A stretch of DNA of 64,000 bases from Cladorrhinum sp. PSN259 (taxonomy: Eukaryota > Ascomycota > Sordariomycetes > Sordariales > Podosporaceae): positions 372,001 through 436,000 of the forward strand of contig MU867064.1 of NCBI GenBank assembly GCA_033725935.1, read 5' to 3'. Made by a program: the position numbers and the translations under genes. Of the stretch, positions 47,667-59,300 are shown piece after piece. Under the pieces are notes generated by a model. The model had not been told where the DNA came from. It was given only the letters and a program-made list of their open reading frames with translations, and did no database searches. The stretch's first letter is position 1. Every line of letters begins with the position of its first letter.

Positions 47667-50600
47667 ATGCAGTCTTCCCTGTTGGATACCAGCATAATCG
47701 ATCTGCTCGAGGCTGACCCGAGGCCATCCTTCATTGTCGCCCGTGCTCTACCCGCCCATCCACCGGCCGTCGTTTATACAAACCCAGCCCTGAACAACTA
47801 CCCAGCCCTCGTAGATCTCACTGCTCGGCAAGAAGACCACGAAACTTTCTGGAAATGGATCACGAGTTCTCAGCTGCCACGCTCAGAGCACGCCTCTCCC
47901 GCTTCAGTCAAGGGGGGGGGTTCATTCTCACATTTGGATGTGTTTTGGACTCGGTCTATAGTTACTGATCAAATGGTAGTTGTGGGCGCGAATGAGTTGC
48001 CTCTAAAAGCTCGATTTGCAGTTCCCGATTTGTGCAGAGATGGCGTCGAGAAGAGCACAACGGACAATACCAAAGAAGAGCCTTTGATCACCTCGCTTCC
48101 TTCCCCAGCACTTGAACGCCGCGCCAAGTCCACCCCTGCCATCCTTCCCACTACCATTCCAATCAGTGTAAAAGAGCGGCCACCATCCCGATCTAATGCT
48201 GTCCAGTTTTTTGGGCGCTCAACTTCCGATCCTGGGTGGATTCTCCCCGATGTAACGCCTGGTAGGTCATCCCTCTTGAGAGACATGGCATCCCTCTGCT
48301 ATGCCCTGTGTGCTGTATGAGTTCTAATCCCTCAACAGAACAACGTCCATTCTTGGATGTGATCCACAGCGTCAACTGGGCCGCTACTCCTTTGGGGCCC
48401 ATGACTGAATGGCCGGCAAAACTTGAGCAAGTCTTCGAACAGATCCTGGTGGATAGTCGACCAATCGCGATCTACTGGGGTTCCTCATCAACTACCATTT
48501 ATAATGAAGCGTTCAGCAAGCTGTGCGGATCACAACATCCGGCTATGTTGGGGATGCCGCTCGAGAATACGTGGAACGATGCCGGGCCGCTGCTGAAGGA
48601 AAAACTGCGTAATATTGCCCTAACGCAAAGGGGTACAGTGGAAGATGAATGGCGGTTCTTCGTTGAACGGGAGTCCGAGATCGAGGGCGGTGCAAACTGG
48701 CTTGAGGAAATTTACCTCAAATTTCAAATCATCCCTATCGCCGAAAACGGCGAGATTCTTGGCTTCACACATGCCGTCGCAGAAACCACCAGTATGCGTC
48801 TGTGGGAGCGGCGCATGAAAATGCTTATCGACCTTGGTGATGTCCTCGTTACAGCCAGGGATGTAGGGAGTTACTGGGAGAAGGCCTTGCAGCAGCTTGC
48901 AGCCGTCGAGCCACACTACGATATACCCATGGCCATTTTATACAGCGTTGAGGACGACCCTGACTATACGACTACATCATCTCCTCAAATGGGTCCTGCC
49001 AAGATATGTCGCCTCGCGGGAACATTGGCTGTGCCAGAACAGCATCCGATCGTTCCAAATACCCTCAAATTGGGGACGGGCGAAGATACGCTGGCGTCTG
49101 TGTTCAGGGAGTCGCTGGCGGCACCTCATCCTCTCTTATTGCAGACAAGCGACGGCACTTTGCCTCAGACACTCCTTGAAGGGCTGCAATGGCGAGGCTT
49201 CAACGGGGACCCATGTCGAGCTGCTGTTGTCTGTCCAATTCGTCCGACCCGCAGAGAAAACGTTATGGGGCTTCTTCTTCTTGGTCTTAACCCGCGGCGG
49301 CCATATGATAACGACTATCGGCAATATATCTCACTGCTATCTCAGAAACTGACAACGTCTTTGGCGTCTGTTGTTCTCCTTGAAGAGGAAGCGCGAAGGA
49401 GTCGCAGTGCGGCCGAGCAGGCTGCACACGATCAAGCTATGCTCAAGGAGAAGTTGGAGGTTCAAACCAAGGAAGCAAACGAGTCGATTCAACTGTTCGA
49501 AGCCGTTGCCGAGTTTGTGCCAGTTGGCATGTGCTTCACTGACCCCCACGGCAACATCACCTATGCGAACGATGCCTGGTACGAGATAACTGGGTGTACC
49601 CAAACCCCTAATCCTATCACAACCGAGACATTTTTGGCGCGTGTCAAGGAGGAGGACCGGGAGATAATTGTTGCCGCACATAGGAAATTTTCCAGAGAGA
49701 ACTCAAATTCCGCCGAGTTTGAATTCCGAGTCAACAGACAATCCGATCTGCCACTGATCCGCAACTCACCAAGTTTTGAGAAAGCCGGTCTCGACCTTGT
49801 CTCTATTGATGAGCTGACAGAGCGACACGTTCATGCGATCTCCCGGGCAGAGCGGGCTTCGGATGGGACAATTATCCGGGTCTTAACTTGCTTGACGGAC
49901 GTCACGGTACATAAAGAGACAGCTGAAGAGGCAGTGAGGCGAGCGCAACAAGCTGAGAATCTGAAGCGTATGGCAGAATTTGCGACCGTTGGTATGTGCG
50001 ATATGGACCTGGAAGGAAGGCTCCTCGGTGCGAACAACGTCTTCTATGAGATGTGCGGGCTGGAAAAAATTGATCCCGAGAAGGTCAACATCAAGCCATG
50101 GGAGCTTGCCGTCGTTAATGAGGATTACTCACTGCTCACCGAAAAGATTTCTAAAATGGTGGCCGAGGACAGGGTCCAGAATGTGGAGGTCCGATTGAAG
50201 ACTACCTGGGCATCTGATGATGGGAAGCTGACCCTGCCAAGATGGGTCCAGGCGACTATGATGCCAGTAAGATCGACAGAGGGCGTCATTGAAAGCTTTA
50301 CAGGCTGTCTCAGCGACGTTTCATTGCAGAAGTGGCAACTTGAGAGGGAGAAGGAGCGCAAGGAGGAGGCCATCGAGTCTAGACGGCAGCAGGAGAACTT
50401 TATTGACATGACATCTCACGAGATGAGAAATCCCCTGAGCGCAATCATTCATTGCGCAGATGCTATCACAGCAACGCTTAGCAAGGTTCAGGATATTATT
50501 GGTGCCTCTCCATGCCGTAGCGGTATGTACCGTGCTTCTCCTAAATTGGGTCCTTTACGGGATTCGGTGAACAACACTCCAGTCGAGGATTGGAGTATGG

Positions 50601-52159
50601 AGGTGCAGAACTTTCTTGAAAGCAGCATTGACAGCGCTGAAACCATAGTCGGATGTGCTCAGCATCAGAAGCGCATCGTTGACGATATTCTCACCATGTC
50701 AAAGCTGGATTCCAAATTGCTCGCCATCACGCCGATCACTGTCAACCCGATCATCATGGTCCAAGAAGCCCTGAAAATGTTCGAGATAGAGGCTCGCCGC
50801 GTTGACATTGACCTCAGCATGGTGGTTGACCAGTCGTACCGTGATCTCAAAATCACCTACCTCGATTTTGACCCCTCGAGGTTGAAGCAGGTTCTAATCA
50901 ATCTGCTTACCAATGCCCTCAAGTTCACCAACAAAGGCCCTACTAGAAATGTCTCGGTGGCTATCAGCGCCAGTCTGTCTCGACCTACGGAAGCAACAAG
51001 CAAGGTCCAATTCATCCCACGATCCGAAAAGGACTTCAATGATGGATATGATCGGGGCAGTCATAGCCGCGGAGAGTCCGTGTTCATAATGTTTGAAGTC
51101 AAGGACACGGGGCAAGGATTGTCAGAGGAAGAAAAGAAGAGCCTGTTCCAGCGTTTCGTACAAGCCTCCAGTCGGACCCATGTGAAATATGGTGGAAGGT
51201 ATGTGATAAATTGACAGCACTCCCTCGAAAATCATCCGCTGACTAAGTGAAATCGTTGTAGTGGTTTGGGCCTTTTCATTAGCAGGAGACTCACAGAGCT
51301 TCAAAGCGGGCAGATTGGTGTCGCTAGTCAGCCGGGAGTCGGAAGCACGTTCGCATTCTACATTGAAGCCCACAAGCCTAGTGAGAAAGCCATCAGAGAG
51401 GCAAATGCGAACGCAGCAGCGGCAAAAGCAGTAGCACTTGCGGCATTGCGCTCAAGCGCCAACGCGATCAGGAGTCGCAACGCACGCGCAGCTAGTAGCG
51501 GCAGTGATTCTACCACCACTCTAACGAGCTTTTCACAGTCAAACACGTTGACTGCAACACCGATCAGCCAGGCAAGCTCATCGCCATCCTCGGTCTTTCG
51601 GCTACCGCCATCTCCTGCCTTATCAACGCAGATCCGCGGTGTGCTCGTTGTGGAGGACAATGTCATCAATCAACAAATCACACGACGCGGATTGCTCAAC
51701 ATGGGCTTCACTGTCGATGTAGCCAATCATGGCGTAGAATGCTTGGAGAAGTTACGCTTGACGGACCGATATGTTTCATCTACCTCTGACGATGAGGATG
51801 AGGACGAGTCAGAGGGCGGCGGAGCGCCCATCTCTTTCAATTCTCCTGCGTCGTCAATACCTTCAGAGAAACCGCAGACTAAGTTTCCCTTATCTATCAT
51901 TCTCATGGACATTGAGATGCCAGTTCAGGACGGCTTAACATGTACTAAAAATATTCGAGAGTTGGAAAGGGTTGGCAGGATTGCAGGCGGGAGGATGGCC
52001 ATCATCGCTGTCAGCGCCAACGCTAGACTGGAGCAGATCCAGGAGGCCAAGGATGCAGGCTGTGACGATGTGCTGGTTAAGCCTTATAGATGGCCAGAAC
52101 TGCTGGAGAAAATGCAGACTGTTATGGAGAGAGTAACTGGGAAGCAACAGGAGAAATGA
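47667..52159 (+). CDS. Hybrid sensor histidine kinase with PAS domains and receiver
   Basis: Two-component sensor: autophosphorylates a His, passes phosphate to its own receiver Asp, then to a phosphotransfer protein. Three exons, 47667-48261, 48339-51198 and 51262-52159 (introns of 77 and 63 bp), 1450 residues. A low-complexity N-terminus is followed by a PAS-like domain (about 228-345), a GAF-like region (350-560) and two PAS domains (about 585-700 and 735-860; PVGMCFTDPHGNITYAND, TVGMCDMDLEGRLLGANN). The H-box is FIDMTSHEMRNPLSAI (His 892). The ATPase domain has NLLTNALKFT, KDTGQGL and, across the second intron, GGSGLGLF. The receiver (1277-1445) has VVEDN, LMDIEMP (Asp 1367) and LVKPY, and carries an acidic insert. 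No membrane segment is seen, so it is probably cytosolic. I do not assign a fungal kinase group. Confidence 0.93.
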
Positions 52160-52882
52160 GCGGTAGAGACAAATGGGGGGCTGGCTTGGGACCAGAAACG
52201 AGTAAGACAGAGGATACACATACCTTTGCGGTATTTCTTGATTATTCCTTTTTGTTTGCTTTCCATCTACGAACTGCTTATTAGTTATCACATTAGCGTG
52301 GAGTTATATGGTAGTTTGCGAAAATGATATCCTAGATGTGTTGTTCTTGTTGTTTTACCTTGCGTGGCAGGTGGCTGAGGTGATGATCTAAAAGGGGCAA
52401 CATGCCTATTACAATGCATTAATGAATGGGGGGGACATGAGCAGCGGGTCATGCTAATAATACCTATGTACATACATAGTTTGAGATGATCGCTCAGTCG
52501 GGGAAAGAAAAGACAAGAAAGCGGGGAAAGGGCAGTCCATCCCCACTGTCTCTTTCCCCTCTGCCCCTCCCCCGACCTCACCCCACATTGTGCATTGTCC
52601 GGTCCTCCTGGTCGTCTCCATGGCACGCCGAGCTTGGCTGTTGTTATGCAGGGTCCGGGTCAATAGTTTTGCCTCTGCTGGTATAATAGACCCGGCATCA
52701 ATTCAACCACCGGGTAACCAGTATTCCCTCCTTTTTTGACTTGTTAAGCTCGCTCGCCATTCGGCTCCTCTTCCTTGTCTCGTTCAGCTGTACACCAGTC
52801 ACCAAATGCTATCATAAACAAGTCACCACCCCTTGAATTCACACAGAAGTACCAGACAGCCTGAGGTTCACCAGCCATCAAA
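52160..52882. other. Intergenic before the DUF3500 gene
   Basis: The kinase 3' flank and the DUF3500 promoter. A four-codon upstream ORF (ATG at 52806, TAA at 52815-52817) lies 65 bases before the DUF3500 start. Nothing else is seen. Confidence 0.5.
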
Positions 52883-54157
52883 ATGGCTGAGACAACATAC
52901 CATGCCCACCTCCCAGATCTGAGCATCCCTCGGTTCACCGAGATGCAAAAGCAAGATGCTCACTCCTACGCCAAAGCATTCATCGAGGGCGGGAACCCTC
53001 CTTGGCTGCACGGTCTCTTCCTCCACTGGCGCAAGCTGTTCCAGGAACCATTCAAGGGCATAACAAGCGACGGAGTAGTTCGCCCGGGCCTCTTCACTTT
53101 ACAGGAAGAGGAGATCCCAATCGACAAAATCGTAGCCTCGACTAATCACCTACTTTCCCTTCTCTCCCCGTCCCAGAAGCTCATCCTCACTCAACATCAC
53201 GTCGACTCCCCTGAGTGGCGCTCTTGGTCAAATCCGGAGTTTCTCCTGAGCGACAAGGGCCTCAGATTGGACGAACTGACACCGGGAATCCGGGACTCGA
53301 TCCTTTCCGTTCTCGAGGCAACTCTTTCCCCCGAGGGATATCACAAGGCCCTTGCCGCAATGCGCATCAATGGGTTTCTGGGAGAGCTAGTCAAGGCACC
53401 CAAAGTCTGCAACGAGTTCTCCTACAACTTTGTCCTCTTCGGCTCGCCGTCTGCTTCCTCTCCCTGGGGTTACTCGTTTTACGGACATCACCTGTGCCTC
53501 AACATCTTCTTTTACAGGAACCAGGCGGTCATCAGCCCCTGGTTTACCGGAGCGGAACCAAACATGATTGATTCCGGCCCTTACCAGGGGACCCAGATTT
53601 TACAAGAGGAGGAGAAGCTGGGGCTGAAGTTGATGCAGAGCCTGAGTCACGAGAAGCAGCAAAAGGCACAGGTTTACAAGCTGTTGAAGGACCCGGCCAT
53701 GCCCAGGGGCAGATGGAACCACGATGACCAGCGTCACTTGTGCGGGGCTTACAGAGATAACCGCGTCGTTCCGTACGAAGGGGTCACTGTAGGGTCCGAG
53801 TTCAATGAGGAGCAAAAGGACTTGGTCAGAGGCATACTGAACGAGTACTTGCTCTATTTGCCGACGAAGGCAAGGGAGATACGGCTGAAACAAATCGAGG
53901 CGTGGTTTCACGAGACGTATTTCTGCTGGATTGGCGGGTACGAGGATAATGACCCGTTTTATTACCGGATTCAGAGTCCGGTGGTTATTGTCGAGTTCGA
54001 TCACCACTCTGGCGTGTTCCTGACGAACAAGGAGCCAGCAAAGTTCCACATTCATACCTTGTTGAGGACGCCGAACGGAGGAGATTACGGGATGGCACTG
54101 AGGCCTTTGATACCGGCAGGAATGGAGCAGAAGTATCTATGGGAAGGTGATCAGTAA
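52883..54157 (+). CDS. DUF3500 family protein
   Basis: Single exon, 424 residues. It matches the DUF3500 family (found in bacteria and fungi; function unknown) by a run of motifs: WRSWSNPEFLL, SYNFVLFGSPSASSPWGYSF directly followed by YGHHLCLN, FTGAEPNMIDSGPYQG, RDNRVVPYEGV, CWIGGYEDNDPFYYRIQSP and FDHHSGVFL near FHIHTLLRTPNGGDYG. The many His and Asp residues in these blocks suggest a metal site, but that is inference. No signal peptide or membrane segment is seen. The start ATG (AAAATGGCTG) is in good context. The stop lies 310 bases from the stop of MED16, which runs the other way. Confidence 0.88.
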   Translation: MAETTYHAHLPDLSIPRFTEMQKQDAHSYAKAFIEGGNPPWLHGLFLHWRKLFQEPFKGITSDGVVRPGLFTLQEEEIPIDKIVASTNHLLSLLSPSQKLILTQHHVDSPEWRSWSNPEFLLSDKGLRLDELTPGIRDSILSVLEATLSPEGYHKALAAMRINGFLGELVKAPKVCNEFSYNFVLFGSPSASSPWGYSFYGHHLCLNIFFYRNQAVISPWFTGAEPNMIDSGPYQGTQILQEEEKLGLKLMQSLSHEKQQKAQVYKLLKDPAMPRGRWNHDDQRHLCGAYRDNRVVPYEGVTVGSEFNEEQKDLVRGILNEYLLYLPTKAREIRLKQIEAWFHETYFCWIGGYEDNDPFYYRIQSPVVIVEFDHHSGVFLTNKEPAKFHIHTLLRTPNGGDYGMALRPLIPAGMEQKYLWEGDQ

Positions 54158-54467
54158 AACTAAAACAATCTTTGGTTTACATGTTGTGGTTCGTAGTGAT
54201 TCACAGGATACGGCCCAAAAAAAAACTTTTGCGTGTGCTAGCCTTGCCTTATTTAGACACACCGAACAAGTTTGTGCCTACTAGCAAAACCGTATTTACA
54301 CACGTTGTGGGATATCGACGAGGTACAAGACATGAGAGATAAATGTAAATTGCCAAATGCCGCCTTCCAAAGTCCATTCGCTATCAATATCGCTGTCAAC
54401 GTCACTATCCACATCGCCAACGGCCGCGCGAGGATCAGAGGATTTTAATCCAACGAGGTACCACTGC
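54158..54467. other. Short intergenic between convergent DUF3500 and MED16
   Basis: 310 bases between two stop codons, presumably both 3' UTRs. An A run lies near 54217. No frame or repeat of note. Confidence 0.6.
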
Positions 54468-57400
54468 CTAGGGGGCATTCCTGGATGTCATTCCCCAGTT
54501 TCCTCCGCACGAGCACTTCCTCTGCTGTCCCAGAACAAACGTGAATCCAGGCTTGTTGTTGACATGGGGTTCCTCCATCACGGCACCGCAACGGACGCAC
54601 CGGCGCCACTTTGTAGTGACATCATCTGCAACGCCATTACCCGCAGTCGCGCTCTGTCCTGGAACAACAGCACCGGCGCCAGCAACATTCCCTGCCGTCG
54701 CACCATTCCCCCTTTCAGCGGCCTTACCAACAGCCCCATTTGTCGATGGTGTCCGTGGGCCGCTAGTTAGTTCAACCCGCTTGAACACATCGATATACTT
54801 GCCGGCCTTCTTCCTCCTTGCCAAGCTCGCAGGGTCATCATCCACCTCGAGCAGATCAAAGTTTGCAAAATACAGCTTGCCCGGATCCGTCTTCGTCCTG
54901 AACTCTGGCAGGCTCGAGAGAAACAACTGCTTCAGGACGGCTTGAAATATCGGCGGTGGCCCCTGGCCCAGCAGCAAATCAAGCTCGAATGTAAACTGTA
55001 GTCTCTTCCATATCTGTTCGTTGCGCTGCTGCTGCTGCTCGGGGGTAACCGTCTGCCCCTCTGGCGCTGGGTTCCTTGCATGGACACTCTGCTGACCGTG
55101 TTTGTACATGACCTGAACGTGGGCTGTCAAGCTGCCGAGCAACTTATCAAACTCGTGTACCTTGACGAGGCTCGACGAGACGGAACGCTGCATCTTTTGG
55201 TAGGCGTGATACAGCTCCTGGCGAGGGGCCGCCCTGTTGGAGTCATAGTACTGGATTGCTCGAGTACTGACGCCCTCCAGATGAACTAACCGTCGGCACA
55301 TGGCTGAAAGAAAGCCACGGGTAGATGAGCAGAGAAGCAGGTGGAGAGAAATATCCTTTTTCGAGCGCAGGTACTCGGATATTTCTGAAAACCGTTTTCC
55401 ATCCAGAGTTGTAATCATGGTTATGAAGTGCGTATCGTTGAGTAGCCCAAACAAGCAGTCTGTTAACCATGATAGAAGATCAACAGCCCACACTGCGCAG
55501 CCCGCAAGGGCGTTTACCACGTCCGGCTCGTCGAGCGGATTCAGATTTTCCCTGGCCCTACCGGGCGTGTTGATGGCAAGTGTCACAAGGATGACAATAT
55601 TCCGAACGTTCAGAGCCAGCATGGCGAACTTGCCATGGAAGGAACGAGCATTGAAGTCCCCATGGAACCCAAGGTGATTAAGGATACTTAAGCACAACTG
55701 AAGGGGCACGTTCCTAACGAGCTGATCATGATGCGCTTCTTCCGAATAATCAACGTTGATTTTGAGTAACTGGACCAATTCCTTGATCAAGAGAAGTGTG
55801 AATTCTGGCTTTTGTGCAAAGGGACGAATAACTGCAAGAGTGTCGTCACAGCTTATACCTTGCGTGCCCGCGGCGGTTGCTGTGCCTCCTGTTGCCGCGG
55901 TCGCTACCGTCATGCTCAGGACTGCTGCCACGGCGCGTAACTGGACTGAAGCGAGGTTAGCCTGGCTGAAACATGAGGTATGGGATATGACTTACTGCCT
56001 TGGAGGGAGTCAAGATCATCGACGGGATAGTGCATCCTGTTCCACTTCAACGTCCAATCCTCGCATAGTTGAACAAACGAACAATTTGTTGGCGAAAACG
56101 CCACTTGAAGACACGGAGTGCCATTCTTAAAGTGGAAGCCAGCTTGATGAGGACTCATTATAGAATCGGTGTTCTCCTCGTTGTACATCTCGTTCATGGT
56201 AGATCGGTCTCGGTACTGGACGGTACCATCGCTAAAGGAAAAGCAAATAACCTTCCCCAACTGCATTTGGTGAATAGCCATGACCACCTTCGGAACAACC
56301 ACAGGATCAAGTTTCCGTAAACGGTTCAGAGTTGGAGGGTCTGTCGTGGAACCATTTTTGGACCCTATCTGCTCAAAAGCCGGATGTAGAGTTTGCTTCT
56401 GCTCCGTCATGATTTCCCAGCGATCAATAATGCTTTGTGCTTCTTGCTGGTATGTAGAGCCATCATGCGGGACGTATGACCGCACTGTCAGAATGACAGC
56501 AGACGACAATGATTGAGGGGTTGTCGGGGTTGCCGGTTCTAAGACCGGGGGTAAGAGCTCAATATGTGAAAGCTGAGCCATAGATGCATCCAGAGGTGAT
56601 TCGCTGGGGCCATGTTGGAACCAACTTGTGACAGCTACATGGCTTTCCTTGAGGGATGGCCTCAGCTGAACGCTTCCCGGGGGCAGAGACTTGGAATCGG
56701 TTGTAGGCACGCCCCAGCTTATGACGACCCGGATCACTCTGAGTTGTTTAGAGGCAGTGGCAAGGGCAATCAACAAGGTACCGCTCTTGTCAGAACATAT
56801 GGAGGCGTGGGTGATGAGATCGTCGGAAGAGGTGATGCTATCGAGTTCCAGAGCCGTCTCCTCGATGCGTGTGTTGTTCTGCGAGAAGAACAGCTTGAGC
56901 AGGCCATTGGTTGTTACGCATAAAAAGGCGCTCTTTCCGATGTTAGGGTGCCATGGGGCAAATGCTGGAGAGATGGTCATGGAATGTTTATATTCTTGAC
57001 CTGTCCAAGTGGCAGGGCCATGCTGTGTGTTGAAATGCCGGCCTGGTGGTTGACCGAGAGGCAGCCAGTAACACCCAACAACAGCATGGAGATCGTCTAC
57101 CGGGTCGGCATCCCATTTGCGAGCGGTAAAGGGCCGATTGAGCGTGATGGGAAAGTTAGCGATGGCAATGCGTCCGAGGGCATCGATGATGGCTATCTCG
57201 GCATTGCTGGTCGGGGCCCAGGCCAGGTGAACTATAGGGGCACCGGCAGAGGCCAGCAAAAGTGTGGCAGTTTGACCAGGGCTACAAGAAATAGCTGATG
57301 AAGGATTGGGAGCGCTGAGGTCCCAGTCGCCGTTTTCGGGGTTGCAACGGACGAAGCGGAGATCAATCGACATGCCGTCTTTCGACACACAGGCAATGGT

Positions 57401-57703
57401 GCCCTGGCGAGACCATGCCACGGTTTGACAGCATCCCCGGGTCCGTAGCTCATCAAGTCGTTGAAGAAGCTGTTTGGGGGGTAGTGGGCGTGAGGGAAGA
57501 ACGGCAAGCGCATTTTCCATCACGGGGTCACCAAATAAGTCGACATCGTCAAGGGCCATGGCGCCGTCCATAGGCTGAATGCTCTGTACACCATCAATGC
57601 CCTGGATTCCCTGTATGCCCTGGATGTCGGAAGCATCTATGTTCATGGGATCCCCATCACCACCTCCTTCCCCAAGGAGGAGAGGCTCATCGTTGGAACT
57701 CAT
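54468..57703 (-). CDS. MED16: Mediator complex tail subunit 16 (Med16/Sin4)
   Basis: Tail-module subunit of the RNA polymerase II Mediator. Two exons, 55996-57703 and 54468-55945, joined in phase 1 across a 50-bp intron (donor GTAAGT, acceptor CTTCAG); 1061 residues. The N-terminal half is WD40-like beta propeller sequence (for example CQTVAWSRQGTIACVS, PIVHLAWAP, LQVAFSPTNCSFVQL). The C-terminal half is helical, opening with LRAVAAVLSMTV after the splice, and ends in a Cys-rich motif (RCVRCGAVMEE ... RKCSCGGNW) that may bind zinc. The N-terminus has a short tandem repeat of Gly-Ile-Gln (residues about 27-42). An earlier AG in the intron would shift the frame and stop soon, so the second AG is chosen. 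Divergent from the sirtuin gene. Confidence 0.92.
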
Positions 57704-59300
57704 GGCGCCGGACCACGCCCAGTTGATTCCGGACTGGGTGGGCCGATGGGGAGGGGGCCGCCGCCCACTTAGTCAAAGCCAGTTGGCAAACCGTTGAATC
57801 CCAAGTGGCGTGTAACACTGTGGAACAGATTACGATTATGCTGTAAAAAGGAATATGAGCACTTTGCCGAAAGATTGAAGGCGGGACGAGATGAGCTGAT
57901 GGGGGGCTACCTTGATGACCAATGAATGAATGGTTGAATGCAGACGATAATTCAAGTGTCCTTTATCCAATATTAGGATTTCAGTATAGTTACAGATGAG
58001 AAGCCCCTATTAATATCCTTCGATTAATGATATGATGAAGAACGCAATGATGTTTCAAACTGCTAATACCAGGTACGGCTGATGATAAAGTGAAAGGAAG
58101 CTACACAAGGCTGCTGTTGCACTGATTGGTGTCTCCTGTTCGCCTGTGGTTGGCTGCTGGAAGGCAGTGTGGGGATAACGTATTTGAGCCACACCGCTTG
58201 CTTGAGGACCTGTGGCTGACAGGCATGCAGGTCCCCCTGGCAGTTGAGCCGAGACCCAAGACACCCTCCACTTGAGATCCATGCACGCCAAGCCTGGGGG
58301 TCTCCGAGCAACGCGTCAGAGGGGCCAACCCCATTCGCGCCTGTTCTCTGGGCCCAGGGGCCGATGTACATTGGCAATCTGAAATGACCTATTTTTGATA
58401 AAAGAAAGCATCGAGGAACAAAGCAGAAAGAAAAAGGGAGAAGATGAAAATGTCGAGGTCACCGGGTGATGTGCATTTGGTGATTAAAAATAAAACCGTA
58501 TCACCGAAGGACCAAACAAGGTACGAGAAGGCACAGCTTCGAGGTAACCCCGTGTGTGCAATGACATAAGAGTCCCCTTCCGCCGTAGGCCGGCCGTGCA
58601 GGATCGCCAGGAGATTTCAGCTTTTAATCTGCAAATGGAAAGCCAGCCTGCCAGAGCCCGAGGAGATTTTTATTACTAACATGCCGTGGACACACAGCGG
58701 CCGTGCCAGGTAATCAATCGGGCAGAGGCCGTGAGGTATTCCATAAACCCAGATTTGAAGTCGGGTATCATGCACGCCGTTGCGTTGCCCCGACGAACCG
58801 CGAGTGGATTCCAAGTGGGAGCGCTATTTTCCTGGGGCAGCCTGGGCGCGCTCAAGCAGATCGTAGATTTGGGATTCGGGAGTTTGGGAACATCTGGCGC
58901 CCAATCAGAGCGCTTATGTCGACTCCTTCGCTCTGTGACCCCCGGCAGAGAACGTCAACTCTCTTTTTCCAACAATGCCCAGCCTGGGATTCCAGGTTCC
59001 GTAATCTTTTCAACCTCCTTCTTTTTTCCCTCCTACGCAACACGACGACGCGCGCCGCCGATTTTGACCGCGACGCTCTCTTCGCGCGGGAGAATCGACG
59101 TATCGAGGAGATTTGTAAAAGAAAAGAATTCGCAATTTTCACTTTCCAACCCCTGGTCGTCATGATAAACACTGGGCTCCTGCAACCAGAAACACCCCTT
59201 TGACCGCCGACCTTTGTGACCAAACCTGGATTTACCTACTGCCCAGCGCATTCGATAATTGACTTTCTGCGAGCTCTGACGCTCGACCAACGCCTAAGCC
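57704..59300. other. Divergent promoter region of MED16 and the sirtuin gene
   Basis: About 1.6 kb with no convincing frame. The sirtuin side contains an upstream ORF of 13 codons (ATG at 59162, TGA at 59201-59203). Confidence 0.5.
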
